From assembly GCF_018138715.1 (NCBI RefSeq), contig NZ_JAGSHX010000001.1:372001-436000 (forward strand): DNA of 64,000 nt, read 5' to 3'. Below the pieces are notes generated by a model. The model saw only the letters and a list, made by a program, of their open reading frames with translations. It was not told where the DNA came from and searched no databases. Position numbers and translations under genes: made by a program. The DNA is from Streptomyces asiaticus (GTDB lineage: Bacteria > Actinomycetota > Actinomycetes > Streptomycetales > Streptomycetaceae). The stretch's first letter is position 1, and each line of letters opens with the position of its first letter. Below, in pieces: positions 26,220 to 34,610 of the stretch.

Positions 26220-27293
26220 TTGGCCACACAACGGATTCCGGTCATTCTCATCACGGGTTTTCTGGGCTCCGGCAAGACGACGATGCTCAACCATCTGATG
26301 CGGGACAGCGCGGACACCCGGATCGGCGTCATCGTCAACGACTTCGGATCGATCAACATCGACGCCCTGGCCGTCGCCGGGCAGGTCGATTCGATGATCC
26401 CGATCGAGAACGGCTGTCTGTGCTGTGCGGCGGACGCCTCCGAGATGGACGAGATGCTCGAGCGGCTCACCGATCCCGAGCTGCGCATCGATGTCGTGGT
26501 GATCGAGGCCAGCGGCCTCGCCGAGCCGCAGAGCATGATCCGCGCGCTGCTGTCCAGCAGCAATGAGCGGATCGTCTACGGCGGCCTGGTGGAGGTCGTG
26601 GACGCCGCGGAGTTCCCGGACACCCGCGTCCGCCACCCCGAGCTCGACCGCCATGTCCGCGACGCGGACCTCGTCGTGCTCAACAAGACCGACCGCGTCG
26701 CCGAGGACGAGCGCCGGGATCTCCTGGAGACCCTCCAGGAGATCGCCCCCGGCGTGCCGGTCGTGACCGCCGCGCACGGGCGGGTGGACCCCGCTCTCCT
26801 CTTCGACCACCCGCCCCGCGGGACCGCCGAGGAAGGCTTCCGGCAGCTCTCGTTCGCCGACGTATGGGCCGACGAGACGGGTTGCGCGGACGGGTGCGGG
26901 GACGACGGCCACGGCCATGACCACGGCCATCACCTCCACGCGGCCTACGAGAGCGTGGAGTTCTCCGCGGCCGAGCCGCTCCATCCGCGCCGGTTGATGG
27001 AGTTCCTCGACAGCCGCCCGGTGGGTCTCTACCGCGCCAAGGGGTTCCTCCACTTCGCGGGCGCGGGCCGGGAGTGGAAGTTCGGGCTGCACGCGGTCGG
27101 TTCGTACCTCCGCTTCCAGCTCTCGCCCTGGGAGAGCGGTGAGCCCCGCACCACCCAGCTGGTGATGATCGGCACCGGGATCGACGCCGACACCCTCACC
27201 AAACGCCTGGCCGAGTGCGTGGCGGCGCCCGAGGAGGAGATCGACGAGACGCAGATGATGGGCGTGTTCCGCTATGTGAACGAGATGGACTAG
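26220..27293 (+). CDS. CobW/COG0523 GTPase, zinc-type metallochaperone
   Basis: 357 residues. Walker A GFLGSGKTT (about 13-21), the metal-binding GCLCC motif (Cys66, Cys68, Cys69), NKTD guanine recognition, then a Cys/His-rich insert (GCGDDGHGHDHGHHLH) and the C-terminal CobW_C domain. COG0523 proteins use GTP hydrolysis to deliver metal; the CxCC motif and His-rich insert favour zinc. Start: TTG 26220 preceded by CGGAGA. The first in-frame ATG falls after Walker A, so the rare TTG start must be correct. No zinc-uptake genes are adjacent and no Zur site was identified with confidence. Confidence 0.88.
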   Translation: MATQRIPVILITGFLGSGKTTMLNHLMRDSADTRIGVIVNDFGSINIDALAVAGQVDSMIPIENGCLCCAADASEMDEMLERLTDPELRIDVVVIEASGLAEPQSMIRALLSSSNERIVYGGLVEVVDAAEFPDTRVRHPELDRHVRDADLVVLNKTDRVAEDERRDLLETLQEIAPGVPVVTAAHGRVDPALLFDHPPRGTAEEGFRQLSFADVWADETGCADGCGDDGHGHDHGHHLHAAYESVEFSAAEPLHPRRLMEFLDSRPVGLYRAKGFLHFAGAGREWKFGLHAVGSYLRFQLSPWESGEPRTTQLVMIGTGIDADTLTKRLAECVAAPEEEIDETQMMGVFRYVNEMD

Positions 27294-27389
27294 GGAAATC
27301 GTTGGAAGCTGCTGTGCAACCCTGAGGCGGCGTCAGGGGTCCTGCTGGGTGTACGTGAGGTAAACGCTCATCAACGAGCAGGAGGAAGT

Positions 27390-28841
27390 GTGCGCCCCCG
27401 TTCCCTCACCACCGTCGTGCGCTGCGCGACGGTGGCCGCACTTGTGACCACCCCCGCCTTACTCGCCGTAACCCCAGCGGGCGCCGCCGAGGCCCGCCCC
27501 GCCGCGGCCGCCGCCCCGAAGGTCGACTTCAACAAGGACGGACGCGCCGACCTCGCCGTCTCCGCCCCCACCGGCACGGTGGGCGGCAAGGCCAAGGCGG
27601 GCTATGTCGCCGTCGTCTACGGCTCCGCCTCCGGCGCGGACACCGCCCACCGCCAGGTCGTCAGCCAGGCGACCGAGGGCGTCCCCGGCGACCCCGCCGC
27701 GTCGGCGTACTTCGGGGCCCACACCGTCGCCCGCGACCTGGACGGCGACGGCTACACCGATCTGGGGGTCCAGACCGGCAAGTCCCCGGCCCTCACGGTC
27801 CTGTGGGGCTCGCCCGACGGGCTGACCGGCGGCACCCAGCTGCCCGCCGGCAACGGCGACCACTGGGGCGACAGCGTCATCACCGGCGGTGACTTCAACG
27901 GTGACGGCCACGCCGACCTGGTCGACGTGGTCACCACAGGCGAGGGTTCGGATGACGAGAAGACCGGAGTGCGCGTCCGCCTCGGCCCGTTCACCCGCGA
28001 CGGCAAGGACGCGGGCAGCTCCTTCTCCGACACCGGCCGGTTCGACGCGCCGACCAGTCTGACGGCGGGCGACATCACCGGCGACGGGAAGGACGACCTG
28101 GTCTCCACCCACGCCTTCGAGGAGATGTCCCAGTCCAGCCTGTTCTTCAAGGGCGACGACAAGGGCCTGTCGCAGAAGGCCGCCGACCTCACCGACGCCG
28201 CCTCCGCGACCATCGGCGACGTCGACAAGGACGGCCACGGCGATCTGGTCCTGCGCACCGTCCCCGGTGACGTCATCGAGAACCTGCCGTACGACCACGG
28301 CACGCTCAAGGTCCTCTACGGCACCGCGTCGGGGCCGAGCACCACCCGCACCACGACCATCGACCAGAACACCGCGGGCGTCCCCGGCGTCAACGAGGAC
28401 GGCGACCAGTTCGGCTACTCGCTGAGCTCCGGCGACGTCAACGGCGACGGTTACGCGGACATCGCCGTCGGCATCCCGTACGAGGGCCTGGACTCGGTCA
28501 AGGAGGCGGGCAGCGTCGTCCAGCTCTACGGCGGCCGGGGCGGGCTGTCCGGCACCGGCGCCCAGGCGTTCACCCAGGACACCGCCGGTGTTCCCGGTGT
28601 CGCGGAGGCGGGCGACCACTTCGCCATGGCGACCGGGCTCGCCGACACCGACGGCGACGGCAAGGACGACCTGGCCGTGGGCGCCCCCGACGAGGACGGC
28701 GCCCAGTCCACCAGCGGTGCGGCCTGGGCGCTGCGCGGCCAGGCGGGCGGCCTGACCACGAGCGGTGTCGTCTCCTTCGGGCCGGACTCCCTCGGGGCGC
28801 CGGAGGCCGGTGCGGCCCTGGGGCACGGTTTCCAGCGGTAA
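27390..28841 (+). CDS. Secreted FG-GAP repeat (integrin-like) protein
   Basis: 483 residues with a Sec signal (cleavage near residue 33). Seven calcium-binding FG-GAP blades are visible, each with a DxNxDGxxD loop: DFNKDGRADLAV, DLDGDGYTDLGV, DFNGDGHADLVD, DITGDGKDDLVS, DVDKDGHGDLVL, DVNGDGYADIAV, DTDGDGKDDLAV. They would close a seven-bladed propeller. Such secreted proteins are common in Streptomyces and their ligands are unknown. The GTG start has GGAGGAA directly upstream. Confidence 0.85.
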   Translation: MRPRSLTTVVRCATVAALVTTPALLAVTPAGAAEARPAAAAAPKVDFNKDGRADLAVSAPTGTVGGKAKAGYVAVVYGSASGADTAHRQVVSQATEGVPGDPAASAYFGAHTVARDLDGDGYTDLGVQTGKSPALTVLWGSPDGLTGGTQLPAGNGDHWGDSVITGGDFNGDGHADLVDVVTTGEGSDDEKTGVRVRLGPFTRDGKDAGSSFSDTGRFDAPTSLTAGDITGDGKDDLVSTHAFEEMSQSSLFFKGDDKGLSQKAADLTDAASATIGDVDKDGHGDLVLRTVPGDVIENLPYDHGTLKVLYGTASGPSTTRTTTIDQNTAGVPGVNEDGDQFGYSLSSGDVNGDGYADIAVGIPYEGLDSVKEAGSVVQLYGGRGGLSGTGAQAFTQDTAGVPGVAEAGDHFAMATGLADTDGDGKDDLAVGAPDEDGAQSTSGAAWALRGQAGGLTTSGVVSFGPDSLGAPEAGAALGHGFQR

Positions 28842-28918
28842 CCACATCGTCCCGGTGCCGAACTGCTCTTCGAGCGCGAGTAGTTGACGATCCCTCATGT
28901 TTACTGGACGGTAGGTCC

Positions 28919-30865
28919 ATGCCGACTCATGAGACACGAGGGATACGGATCGGCCGCCCCCGACCGGGTCGCACCCGGTTGCTCGGGGTGGCCGTCCTGC
29001 TGCTGGCGGCGGCCGCGGCCCCGGGCACTCCGGCGGCCGCGGCCGAGGCGCCCTGGTTCGACGGCCGGGCGGCGGACCAGGTGACCGTGGACGGCACCCG
29101 GTTCGCCGACGGCCATGGCCGCGAGGTCGTGCTGCGCGGCTTCAACGTCTCCGGCGAGACCAAACTGGAGGAGAACGGCGGGCTCCCGTTCGCCACCACC
29201 GCCGACGCGAGGAAGTCCGCGGCCGCCATGCGCCACCTGACCGGCGCCAACGCGGTGCGGTTCCTGCTCTCCTGGGCCCATGCCGAGCCCGAGCCCGGCC
29301 AGGTGGACACCGGCTATCTGGAGCAGGCCACCGCGCAGATGAAGGCGTTCCTCGACGCCGGAATCCAGGTCTTCCCCGACTTCCACCAGGACCTCTACTC
29401 CCGCCATCTCTTCGACAAGGACAGCTGGTACAGCGGCGACGGCGCCCCGAAGTGGTTGATCGACGCGGGCGGCTACCCCAAGGAGTCCTGCGGCATCTGC
29501 TTCCACTGGGGCCAGAACATCACCCAGAACCAGGCGGTCATGAGCGCCACCCGCGACTTCTGGCGCAACCGCGCCCTGACCACCGGCGCGGGCACCGTCC
29601 GCGTCCAGGACGCCTTCCTGGCCACCGCCGAGAAGACCATGACCTACCTCGCCCGGCAGCTCACCGACGACCAGTTCACCCGCGTCGTCGGCTTCGACCC
29701 GCTCAACGAGCCGTACGCGGGCGCGTACGACGCCGGGCAGAACAGCCGCACCTGGGAGAAGGACGTGCTGTGGCCCTTCTACGAGAAGTTCCGCGCCCGT
29801 ATGGACGCCGCGGGCTGGCAGGACAAGCCCGCCTTCGTGGAGCCCAATATGTTCTGGAACTCCAACCTGGACTTCCAGCGCCAGGAGGGCGGACTCCTCG
29901 ACGCCGGAAAGCCCGGCCCCGACTACGTCTTCAACACCCACTACTACGACCAGAAGGCCATCTCCGGGATCTTCATGCCCGGCAAGGCGGCCGACGGCCA
30001 GTACGCGGGCGACTTCGGCGCCCTGCGCGACCGCTCCACCGCACTCGGCCTGCCCGCCGTCATGAGCGAATTCGGCCATCCGCTGGCCGGCTTCACCTCC
30101 GACAAGGCCCCCACCGTCGTCAAGGGCATGTACCAGGCGCTGGACTCGCGTCTCCCCGGCGCCTCCTGGTGGACCCGGCCGGCCGCCTCCGGCGCCGTGC
30201 TCTCCTCCACCCAGTGGCAGTGGGACATCTACAACGGCCGCCACCACGAGGCCATGAACGGCAACACCGGGAAGGTCCTCACCGAGGGCGACGCCTGGAA
30301 CGACGAGGACCTCTCGGCCGTACGCCTCGACGACTCCGGCGCCGCCGCCCTGCGCCAGGACGCCCGGCTGCTCGACCGGATCTATCCGCGCGCCGTCGCG
30401 GGCCGTACCCTCGCCTTCACCTTCGAGGACCGCTCACGCGACGGCTCCACCACGCTCAGCTGGGACCGCGTCCCCGGCAGCCTGCCGAACGTCGCGAAGG
30501 TCACCGGCTCCGGCCGCTACGGCATGCTGGTGTGGCGCTCCGCCGGCGCCACCGACGCGCCCACCGAACTCCGGCTGCCCCGCGACTTCGACCCCGCCCG
30601 TACCACCGTCGTCTCCGATCTGGGCACCCTCACCGGCCCGCCCGCGTACACCGCACACGGCCACACCGCCGACCACCCCGTCGCCACCGCGGCGGAGCCC
30701 GGCGACGGCGACGGGAACCGGCTGGTGCTCTCCGCCCCGGCCGACGAGGCCACCGGCACCCTGCACTACGCGCTGATCGCCGACGGCACCGCCGCCCCCT
30801 CGGCTGAGCAGCGCGCCGCCGCCCAGCGCGAACTCGAGCGATGGGCGGCGGACGCCGGTTTCTGA
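28919..30865 (+). CDS. Secreted GH5-family hydrolase, endoglycoceramidase-like
   Basis: 648 residues. Long basic n-region and Ala-rich Sec signal (to about 42), then a GH5 barrel to about residue 500. The acid/base Glu264 is in FDPLNEPY and the nucleophile Glu384 in MSEFGHP. RGFNVSGETK near the N-terminus and PDFHQDLYSRHLF fit the branch that includes endoglycoceramidases and steryl-glucosidases rather than classic cellulases. A C-terminal beta-sandwich (about 500-620) follows. The substrate could be a glycolipid. The ATG start has only a weak ribosome site (GGTAGG). The 3' end is 16 bp from a convergent aldo/keto reductase. Confidence 0.82.
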   Translation: MPTHETRGIRIGRPRPGRTRLLGVAVLLLAAAAAPGTPAAAAEAPWFDGRAADQVTVDGTRFADGHGREVVLRGFNVSGETKLEENGGLPFATTADARKSAAAMRHLTGANAVRFLLSWAHAEPEPGQVDTGYLEQATAQMKAFLDAGIQVFPDFHQDLYSRHLFDKDSWYSGDGAPKWLIDAGGYPKESCGICFHWGQNITQNQAVMSATRDFWRNRALTTGAGTVRVQDAFLATAEKTMTYLARQLTDDQFTRVVGFDPLNEPYAGAYDAGQNSRTWEKDVLWPFYEKFRARMDAAGWQDKPAFVEPNMFWNSNLDFQRQEGGLLDAGKPGPDYVFNTHYYDQKAISGIFMPGKAADGQYAGDFGALRDRSTALGLPAVMSEFGHPLAGFTSDKAPTVVKGMYQALDSRLPGASWWTRPAASGAVLSSTQWQWDIYNGRHHEAMNGNTGKVLTEGDAWNDEDLSAVRLDDSGAAALRQDARLLDRIYPRAVAGRTLAFTFEDRSRDGSTTLSWDRVPGSLPNVAKVTGSGRYGMLVWRSAGATDAPTELRLPRDFDPARTTVVSDLGTLTGPPAYTAHGHTADHPVATAAEPGDGDGNRLVLSAPADEATGTLHYALIADGTAAPSAEQRAAAQRELERWAADAGF

Positions 30866-30881
30866 GCCCCGCGTGCCACCG

Positions 30882-31865
30882 TCACCAGCGATGGTGCACC
30901 TGGGCCCGGATCCGCCGGTCGTACAGGTCGCCGACGGCCTCCAGCGTGGCGCCCGGCAGCGGGGGCAGCTCCGCCGCGGCCGCGTTCGCCCGAGCCTGCT
31001 CGGGCGAACGCGCCCCCGGGATGACCGAGGTGACGCCCGGCTGCTGGACGATCCACCGCAGCGCCGTCTGCGCGGGGGTGGCTCCCGCAGGGGCCAGCCC
31101 GGCGAACTCCACCGCCGCCTCGACGCCCTCCTCGAAGCCCACGCCGGAGAACGTCTCGCCCTGGTCGAACGCCTCGCCGTGCCGGTTGAAGGTGCGGTGG
31201 TCGTTCTCGGCGAAGACGGTGTCCTTGGTGTACTTCCCGGACAGCAGACCGGACGCCAGCGGCACCCGCGCGATGATCCCCACACCGGCCTCCCGCGCCG
31301 CCGGCACCACCTCCTCCAGCGGCTTGAGCCGGAACGGGTTGAGGATGATCTGCACACTCGCCGTGCCCGGACGCGCGATCGCCGCCAGCGCCTCCGCGCA
31401 TGTCTCGACGCTCACCCCGTACGCCGCCACCCGCTCCTCGGCCACCAGCGTGTCCAGCGCGTCGAAGACCGCGGCCGAGGAGTGCACCGAGGACGGCGGG
31501 CAGTGCAGCTGCACCAGATCCAGGGTGTCCACGCCCAGATTGGCCCGCGAACGGTCGGTCCACGCCCGGAAGTTGTCCAGGGTGTAGTTCTCCGCGAGCT
31601 GCGGCAGCCGCCGCCCCATCTTCGTGGCCACGAAGATCCCGGCGTCCGGGCGCGACCTCAGGTACCGCCCGATGAGCTGCTCGCTGCGCCCGTCCCCGTA
31701 CACATCGGCGGTGTCGAAGAACGTCACGCCCGCTTCGACGGCCGTGTCCAGCACGGTCAGGGCGTCACTCTCGTCGACCTCGCCCCAGTCCGCGCCCAGC
31801 TGCCAGGTGCCCAGGCCCACGACCGAGACCTTACGGCCGAGCCGGCCGAACTCACGCTGCTCCAT
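30882..31865 (-). CDS. Aldo/keto reductase
   Basis: 327 residues with the AKR tetrad: Asp/Tyr in FFDTADVYGDGRSE, Lys in ATKMGRR, and an LQLHCPP segment carrying the His. The NADPH-binding end reads SVIPGARSPEQARAN. The substrate is unknown. ATG 31865 has AGAGGGAG upstream. It is divergent from the nitrilase gene with about 170 bp between starts, which may hold shared control sites; I see no convincing palindrome there. Confidence 0.87.
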   Translation of the reverse strand: MEQREFGRLGRKVSVVGLGTWQLGADWGEVDESDALTVLDTAVEAGVTFFDTADVYGDGRSEQLIGRYLRSRPDAGIFVATKMGRRLPQLAENYTLDNFRAWTDRSRANLGVDTLDLVQLHCPPSSVHSSAAVFDALDTLVAEERVAAYGVSVETCAEALAAIARPGTASVQIILNPFRLKPLEEVVPAAREAGVGIIARVPLASGLLSGKYTKDTVFAENDHRTFNRHGEAFDQGETFSGVGFEEGVEAAVEFAGLAPAGATPAQTALRWIVQQPGVTSVIPGARSPEQARANAAAAELPPLPGATLEAVGDLYDRRIRAQVHHRW

Positions 31866-32034
31866 GCTCCCTCTTCTCACTCACGGCGACGCGGCTCACC
31901 GTACCTCCGTTCACCAGTCGTGCACCGTGCCGTCTTCCGTGGCCGGTCCCTTCGGCGATCACGCTGGACGGGCAGCCCTACCCGCTTCCGGCCGCCGGGA
32001 TCGGCGGCGTCAGGTACCGAAGGAGGCATCCGCC

Positions 32035-33063
32035 ATGACCACCCTCACCGTCGCCCTGCTCCAACTCGCCCCGCCGGGGCCGGATCTGGGCGTGAACCTC
32101 GCCCTCGGCGAGGCGGCCTGCCGCCGGGCCGGGGCGCTCGGCGCGGACATCGCGCTCTTCCCCGAGATGTGGAGCAACGGCTACAGCTGCGCCGTCCCCG
32201 AAGGCTCCGCCGACGGCGACGTCTACCGCCATCCGTCGCTGTGGGACGGCGCCCGCACCCCGGCCGCGCCGTGGCCCGAGCCCGTCTGGCTCGGCGAGCC
32301 CATCACCCGCGACTCGCCCTTCGTCACCCGCTTCCGCGAGCTGGCCGCCGAGCTCGAGATGGCCATCGCGCTCACCTATCTGGAGCGCTGGGACGGACCG
32401 CCGCGCAACACCCTCTCCCTCATCGACCGGCACGGCCGCCTGGTGCTGACCTACGCCAAGGTGCACACCTGCGCCTTCGACCTGCCCGAGGCCGGCCTCA
32501 CCCCGGGGGAGGGGTTCGAGGTGTGCGCCCTGGACACGGCGGTGGGCGAGGTGATGACCGGGGCGATGATCTGTTACGACCGTGAGTTCCCGGAGAGCGC
32601 CCGTGCCCTGATGCTCGCCGGGGCGGAGATCGTCCTCACCCCGAACGCCTGCGAGCTGGAGATCAACCGGCTCTCCCAGTTCCGCTCCCGCGCCGTGGAG
32701 AACATGACCGGGATGGCCATGGCCAACTACGCCGGTCCCGGCTGGGGCCACTCCGTCGCCCACGACGGCGTCGCCTTCGTGGACGGGCGGTCGCGCGACA
32801 CCCTGGTGGTCGAGGCGGGCGAGGCCGAGGGAGTCTATCCGGCGGTCTTCGACCTCGACGCGCTGCGCGACAACCGGCGCCGGGAGACCTGGGGAGACGC
32901 CTTCCGCCGCCCCGCCGCGTACCGGAGCCTGCTGGACCGGGAGGTGCGCGAGCCGTTCGTCCGGGTCGGGCGCGACGGCGGACCGGTCCCCGGCCGCGGC
33001 CGTCCCCAAGCCGTCCCCAACGGTTGGAAAGGTTTGTCAAGTACCTACAAAAACACGATCTGA
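32035..33063 (+). CDS. Carbon-nitrogen hydrolase (nitrilase superfamily)
   Basis: 342 residues with the nitrilase triad: Glu44 (FPEMWS), Lys142 (YAKVHTC) and Cys180 (ICYDREFPE). It hydrolyses an amide or carbamoyl C-N bond; the closest types would be aliphatic amidases or N-carbamoyl hydrolases. The frame is open far upstream, but AGGAGG at 32021-32026 fixes the ATG at 32035. The C-terminal extension past residue 300 is Gly/Pro-rich and looks disordered. Confidence 0.87.
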   Translation: MTTLTVALLQLAPPGPDLGVNLALGEAACRRAGALGADIALFPEMWSNGYSCAVPEGSADGDVYRHPSLWDGARTPAAPWPEPVWLGEPITRDSPFVTRFRELAAELEMAIALTYLERWDGPPRNTLSLIDRHGRLVLTYAKVHTCAFDLPEAGLTPGEGFEVCALDTAVGEVMTGAMICYDREFPESARALMLAGAEIVLTPNACELEINRLSQFRSRAVENMTGMAMANYAGPGWGHSVAHDGVAFVDGRSRDTLVVEAGEAEGVYPAVFDLDALRDNRRRETWGDAFRRPAAYRSLLDREVREPFVRVGRDGGPVPGRGRPQAVPNGWKGLSSTYKNTI

Positions 33064-33073
33064 ACTGCTGCGA

Positions 33074-33102
33074 TTGCTGACGGGGTACCCGGTGAGTAGG
33101 GT
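33074..33102 (+). promoter_or_regulatory. Promoter giving a leaderless toxin-antitoxin transcript
   Basis: A -35 TTGCTG (33074-33079) and -10 TAGGGT (33097-33102) are 17 bp apart. The -10 box ends 6 bp before the ATG at 33109, so transcription should start at or next to the A of the start codon and the mRNA would lack a ribosome site. A GGGTACCC palindrome lies in the spacer, where an RHH antitoxin could bind to repress its own operon. Confidence 0.65.
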
Positions 33103-33108
33103 GTCCCC

Positions 33109-33348
33109 ATGTCAGCTCTCAACGTGGAATTCAGCGATCGGGAACTTGAGGACCTCCGCCAGATCGCCAAGGAGCGCGGTACCACCATGAAGGCCCTCGT
33201 CCGTGAGGCGACCGTGGCCGACATCGCGCGCCACCGCGCTCTGCAGGAGGGTGCCGAGGTCTTCCGGCGGTTCTTCGCGGACAACGCCGACGCCTTCGCG
33301 GACGCGTTCCCCGACGATGAGCACCGCCAGCCCGGGCGGGCCGCCTGA
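33109..33348 (+). CDS. Ribbon-helix-helix antitoxin-like protein
   Basis: 79 residues. The first 45 resemble an RHH DNA-binding fold: strand ALNVEFS, then helices ELEDLRQIAKERG and MKALVREATVADIARHR. The C-terminal half is acidic and aromatic (FRRFFADNADAFADAFPDD), as expected for the part that wraps a toxin. No ribosome site precedes the ATG, in line with a leaderless mRNA. The toxin gene begins 2 bp after its stop. Confidence 0.75.
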   Translation: MSALNVEFSDRELEDLRQIAKERGTTMKALVREATVADIARHRALQEGAEVFRRFFADNADAFADAFPDDEHRQPGRAA

Positions 33349-33350
33349 CC

Positions 33351-33728
33351 ATGGCCCCGCTGCTGCATATCGACGTCCCCTGGCTGTTGCAGCGCCATGA
33401 GGAAGTCATGCCGGAACAGCCGGCCATCTCGGACTTCTCGGGTCTGGTCGCGGCCGTCGCCCGCCACCGCGTCGACCCGCCGCGCCTGGGCGTCGATCCC
33501 GACCCCGCGTGGCGGGCCGCGGCCCTGCTGCACACCATCGCGCTGCTCAGGCCGCTCCCGGCGAGCAACGCGCGGTTCGCCGCCGCGACCGCGGTCGCCT
33601 ATATGCACACCTCCGGCGAGGGCATCGACCCGCCGTACGGGGCGCTGATCGACCTGGTCCGCGACATCCTCTCGGGGAAGTCCGATGTCTTCGACGCGGC
33701 CAGCCACATCCGCTCCTGGCGGATCTGA
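33351..33728 (+). CDS. Fic/Doc-like toxin component with degenerate active site
   Basis: 125 residues with the layout of a small Doc-type Fic protein: N-terminal FiDvpWLL-like text (HIDVPWLLQRHEEV), a helix SGLVAAVARH, the AAALLHTIAL helix, then the position of the Fic motif HPFxDGNKR, which here reads RPLPASNAR. The catalytic His is replaced by Arg and the first Gly by Ser, so AMP or phosphate transfer in the usual way is unlikely. It may have a different activity, be inactive, or act only in regulation with the antitoxin. It starts 2 bp after the antitoxin stop. Confidence 0.7.
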   Translation: MAPLLHIDVPWLLQRHEEVMPEQPAISDFSGLVAAVARHRVDPPRLGVDPDPAWRAAALLHTIALLRPLPASNARFAAATAVAYMHTSGEGIDPPYGALIDLVRDILSGKSDVFDAASHIRSWRI

Positions 33729-33770
33729 GGGGGAAACGGACCGGCGGGGGCTCGGGCGGGGCTCCGGGCG

Positions 33771-34505
33771 TCAGTCGACGTCACCGCGGGTGGTGCCGAC
33801 CTTGAGGTCGTCGATGTAGTTGACCACCCGGCTGTTCTCGGCCCCGTACACCCCCCACTTGGGGTCGTTGCTGCTGTCGAAGGTGCGGCAGGCCCACCGG
33901 GTGGTGCCGTCGCTGAACTTCTGCTGCTGACCGTTGACCCAGAGCTCGACCCAGCCGCCCTTGGTCTCGTCGGACAGATGCAGCCCGATGGTGTAGTGGT
34001 TCCAGGTGTTCGCCGAGGCCGGGGTCGACCAGATGGTGAAGACCTGGTTGCCGGGCTGCCGTTGGATCATCGTGGTCCGGCCGCCGAGCGTCTTCAGGAC
34101 CACCGGCCAGTTCTGGATGTGATCCCCGTAGGACTTCCACTGGAAGGTGGCGTTGTTGTCGACCGTGCTGGAGAGCTTGCTCGACCAGCCGAACCAGTAG
34201 GTCCCGCCGTTCTGGAAGGCGTATTTCGAGCCGCCCACGGCGATGCCGTGGCTTTCGCAGCGATTGCTGCCGCTCGGCTTGTCGTACTTCCAGATCTTGC
34301 CGCGCTGCGCGTCCGAGACGGCGGTGACGCTGCCCGGGGAGTCGCAGTTCAGCAGGCCGTAGATCTTGGTGCCGCCGGAGGCGTCGCCGTCCCAGATGGA
34401 CGCGGCGTCCGCGGGCCAGGCGAACGCGAGACCCGCGACCGCCACGGCCGCGGGTACGGCGAACCGGAGCCCGGCGATGCGCTGGGTGGACCGTAAGGAA
34501 GCCAT
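33771..34505 (-). CDS. Secreted polysaccharide-lyase-like protein (heparin lyase I fold family)
   Basis: 244 residues with a signal peptide ending at ADA (about residue 34). The mature part is beta-rich and ends in DPKWGVYGAENSRVVNYIDD, close to the C-terminal signature of heparin-lyase-type jelly-roll proteins (KWGxY ... DD). FQWKSYGDHIQNWPVV and TYWFGWSSKL also fit. Many Streptomyces have such proteins without known substrate; a uronic-acid polymer is the reasonable guess. It is convergent with the toxin gene, and a GG-N-CCAATTGG-N-CC palindrome lies about 55 bp upstream of the start. Confidence 0.72.
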   Translation of the reverse strand: MASLRSTQRIAGLRFAVPAAVAVAGLAFAWPADAASIWDGDASGGTKIYGLLNCDSPGSVTAVSDAQRGKIWKYDKPSGSNRCESHGIAVGGSKYAFQNGGTYWFGWSSKLSSTVDNNATFQWKSYGDHIQNWPVVLKTLGGRTTMIQRQPGNQVFTIWSTPASANTWNHYTIGLHLSDETKGGWVELWVNGQQQKFSDGTTRWACRTFDSSNDPKWGVYGAENSRVVNYIDDLKVGTTRGDVD

Positions 34506-34557
34506 GCCACTCCTCGGGAAGGCCCCCGTTCGATGGTGTGCGCACCGTACTGGAGCC

Positions 34558-34571
34558 GGCCCAATTGGTCC
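34558..34571. promoter_or_regulatory. Palindrome upstream of polysaccharide-lyase-like gene
   Basis: GGCCCAATTGGTCC is palindromic except for one pair (C/T opposite). Its AT-centred CCAATTGG core stands out in the GC-rich background. It lies 53-66 bp upstream of the secreted lyase-like gene and is a candidate operator for an unidentified regulator. Confidence 0.4.
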
Positions 34572-34610
34572 ATACCTGACCCGTGCATCGTGCCGGGCCC
34601 GTCGCTCGCG

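Noticed and set aside
28884..28917. TTGACG and TAGGTC upstream of the GH5 gene as a promoter
   Set aside because: The spacer is 22 bp, too long for a normal sigma-70-type promoter; reported only as a weak ribosome-site region.
31866..32034. Operator between the divergent aldo/keto reductase and nitrilase genes
   Set aside because: No palindrome or repeat longer than expected by chance was visible.
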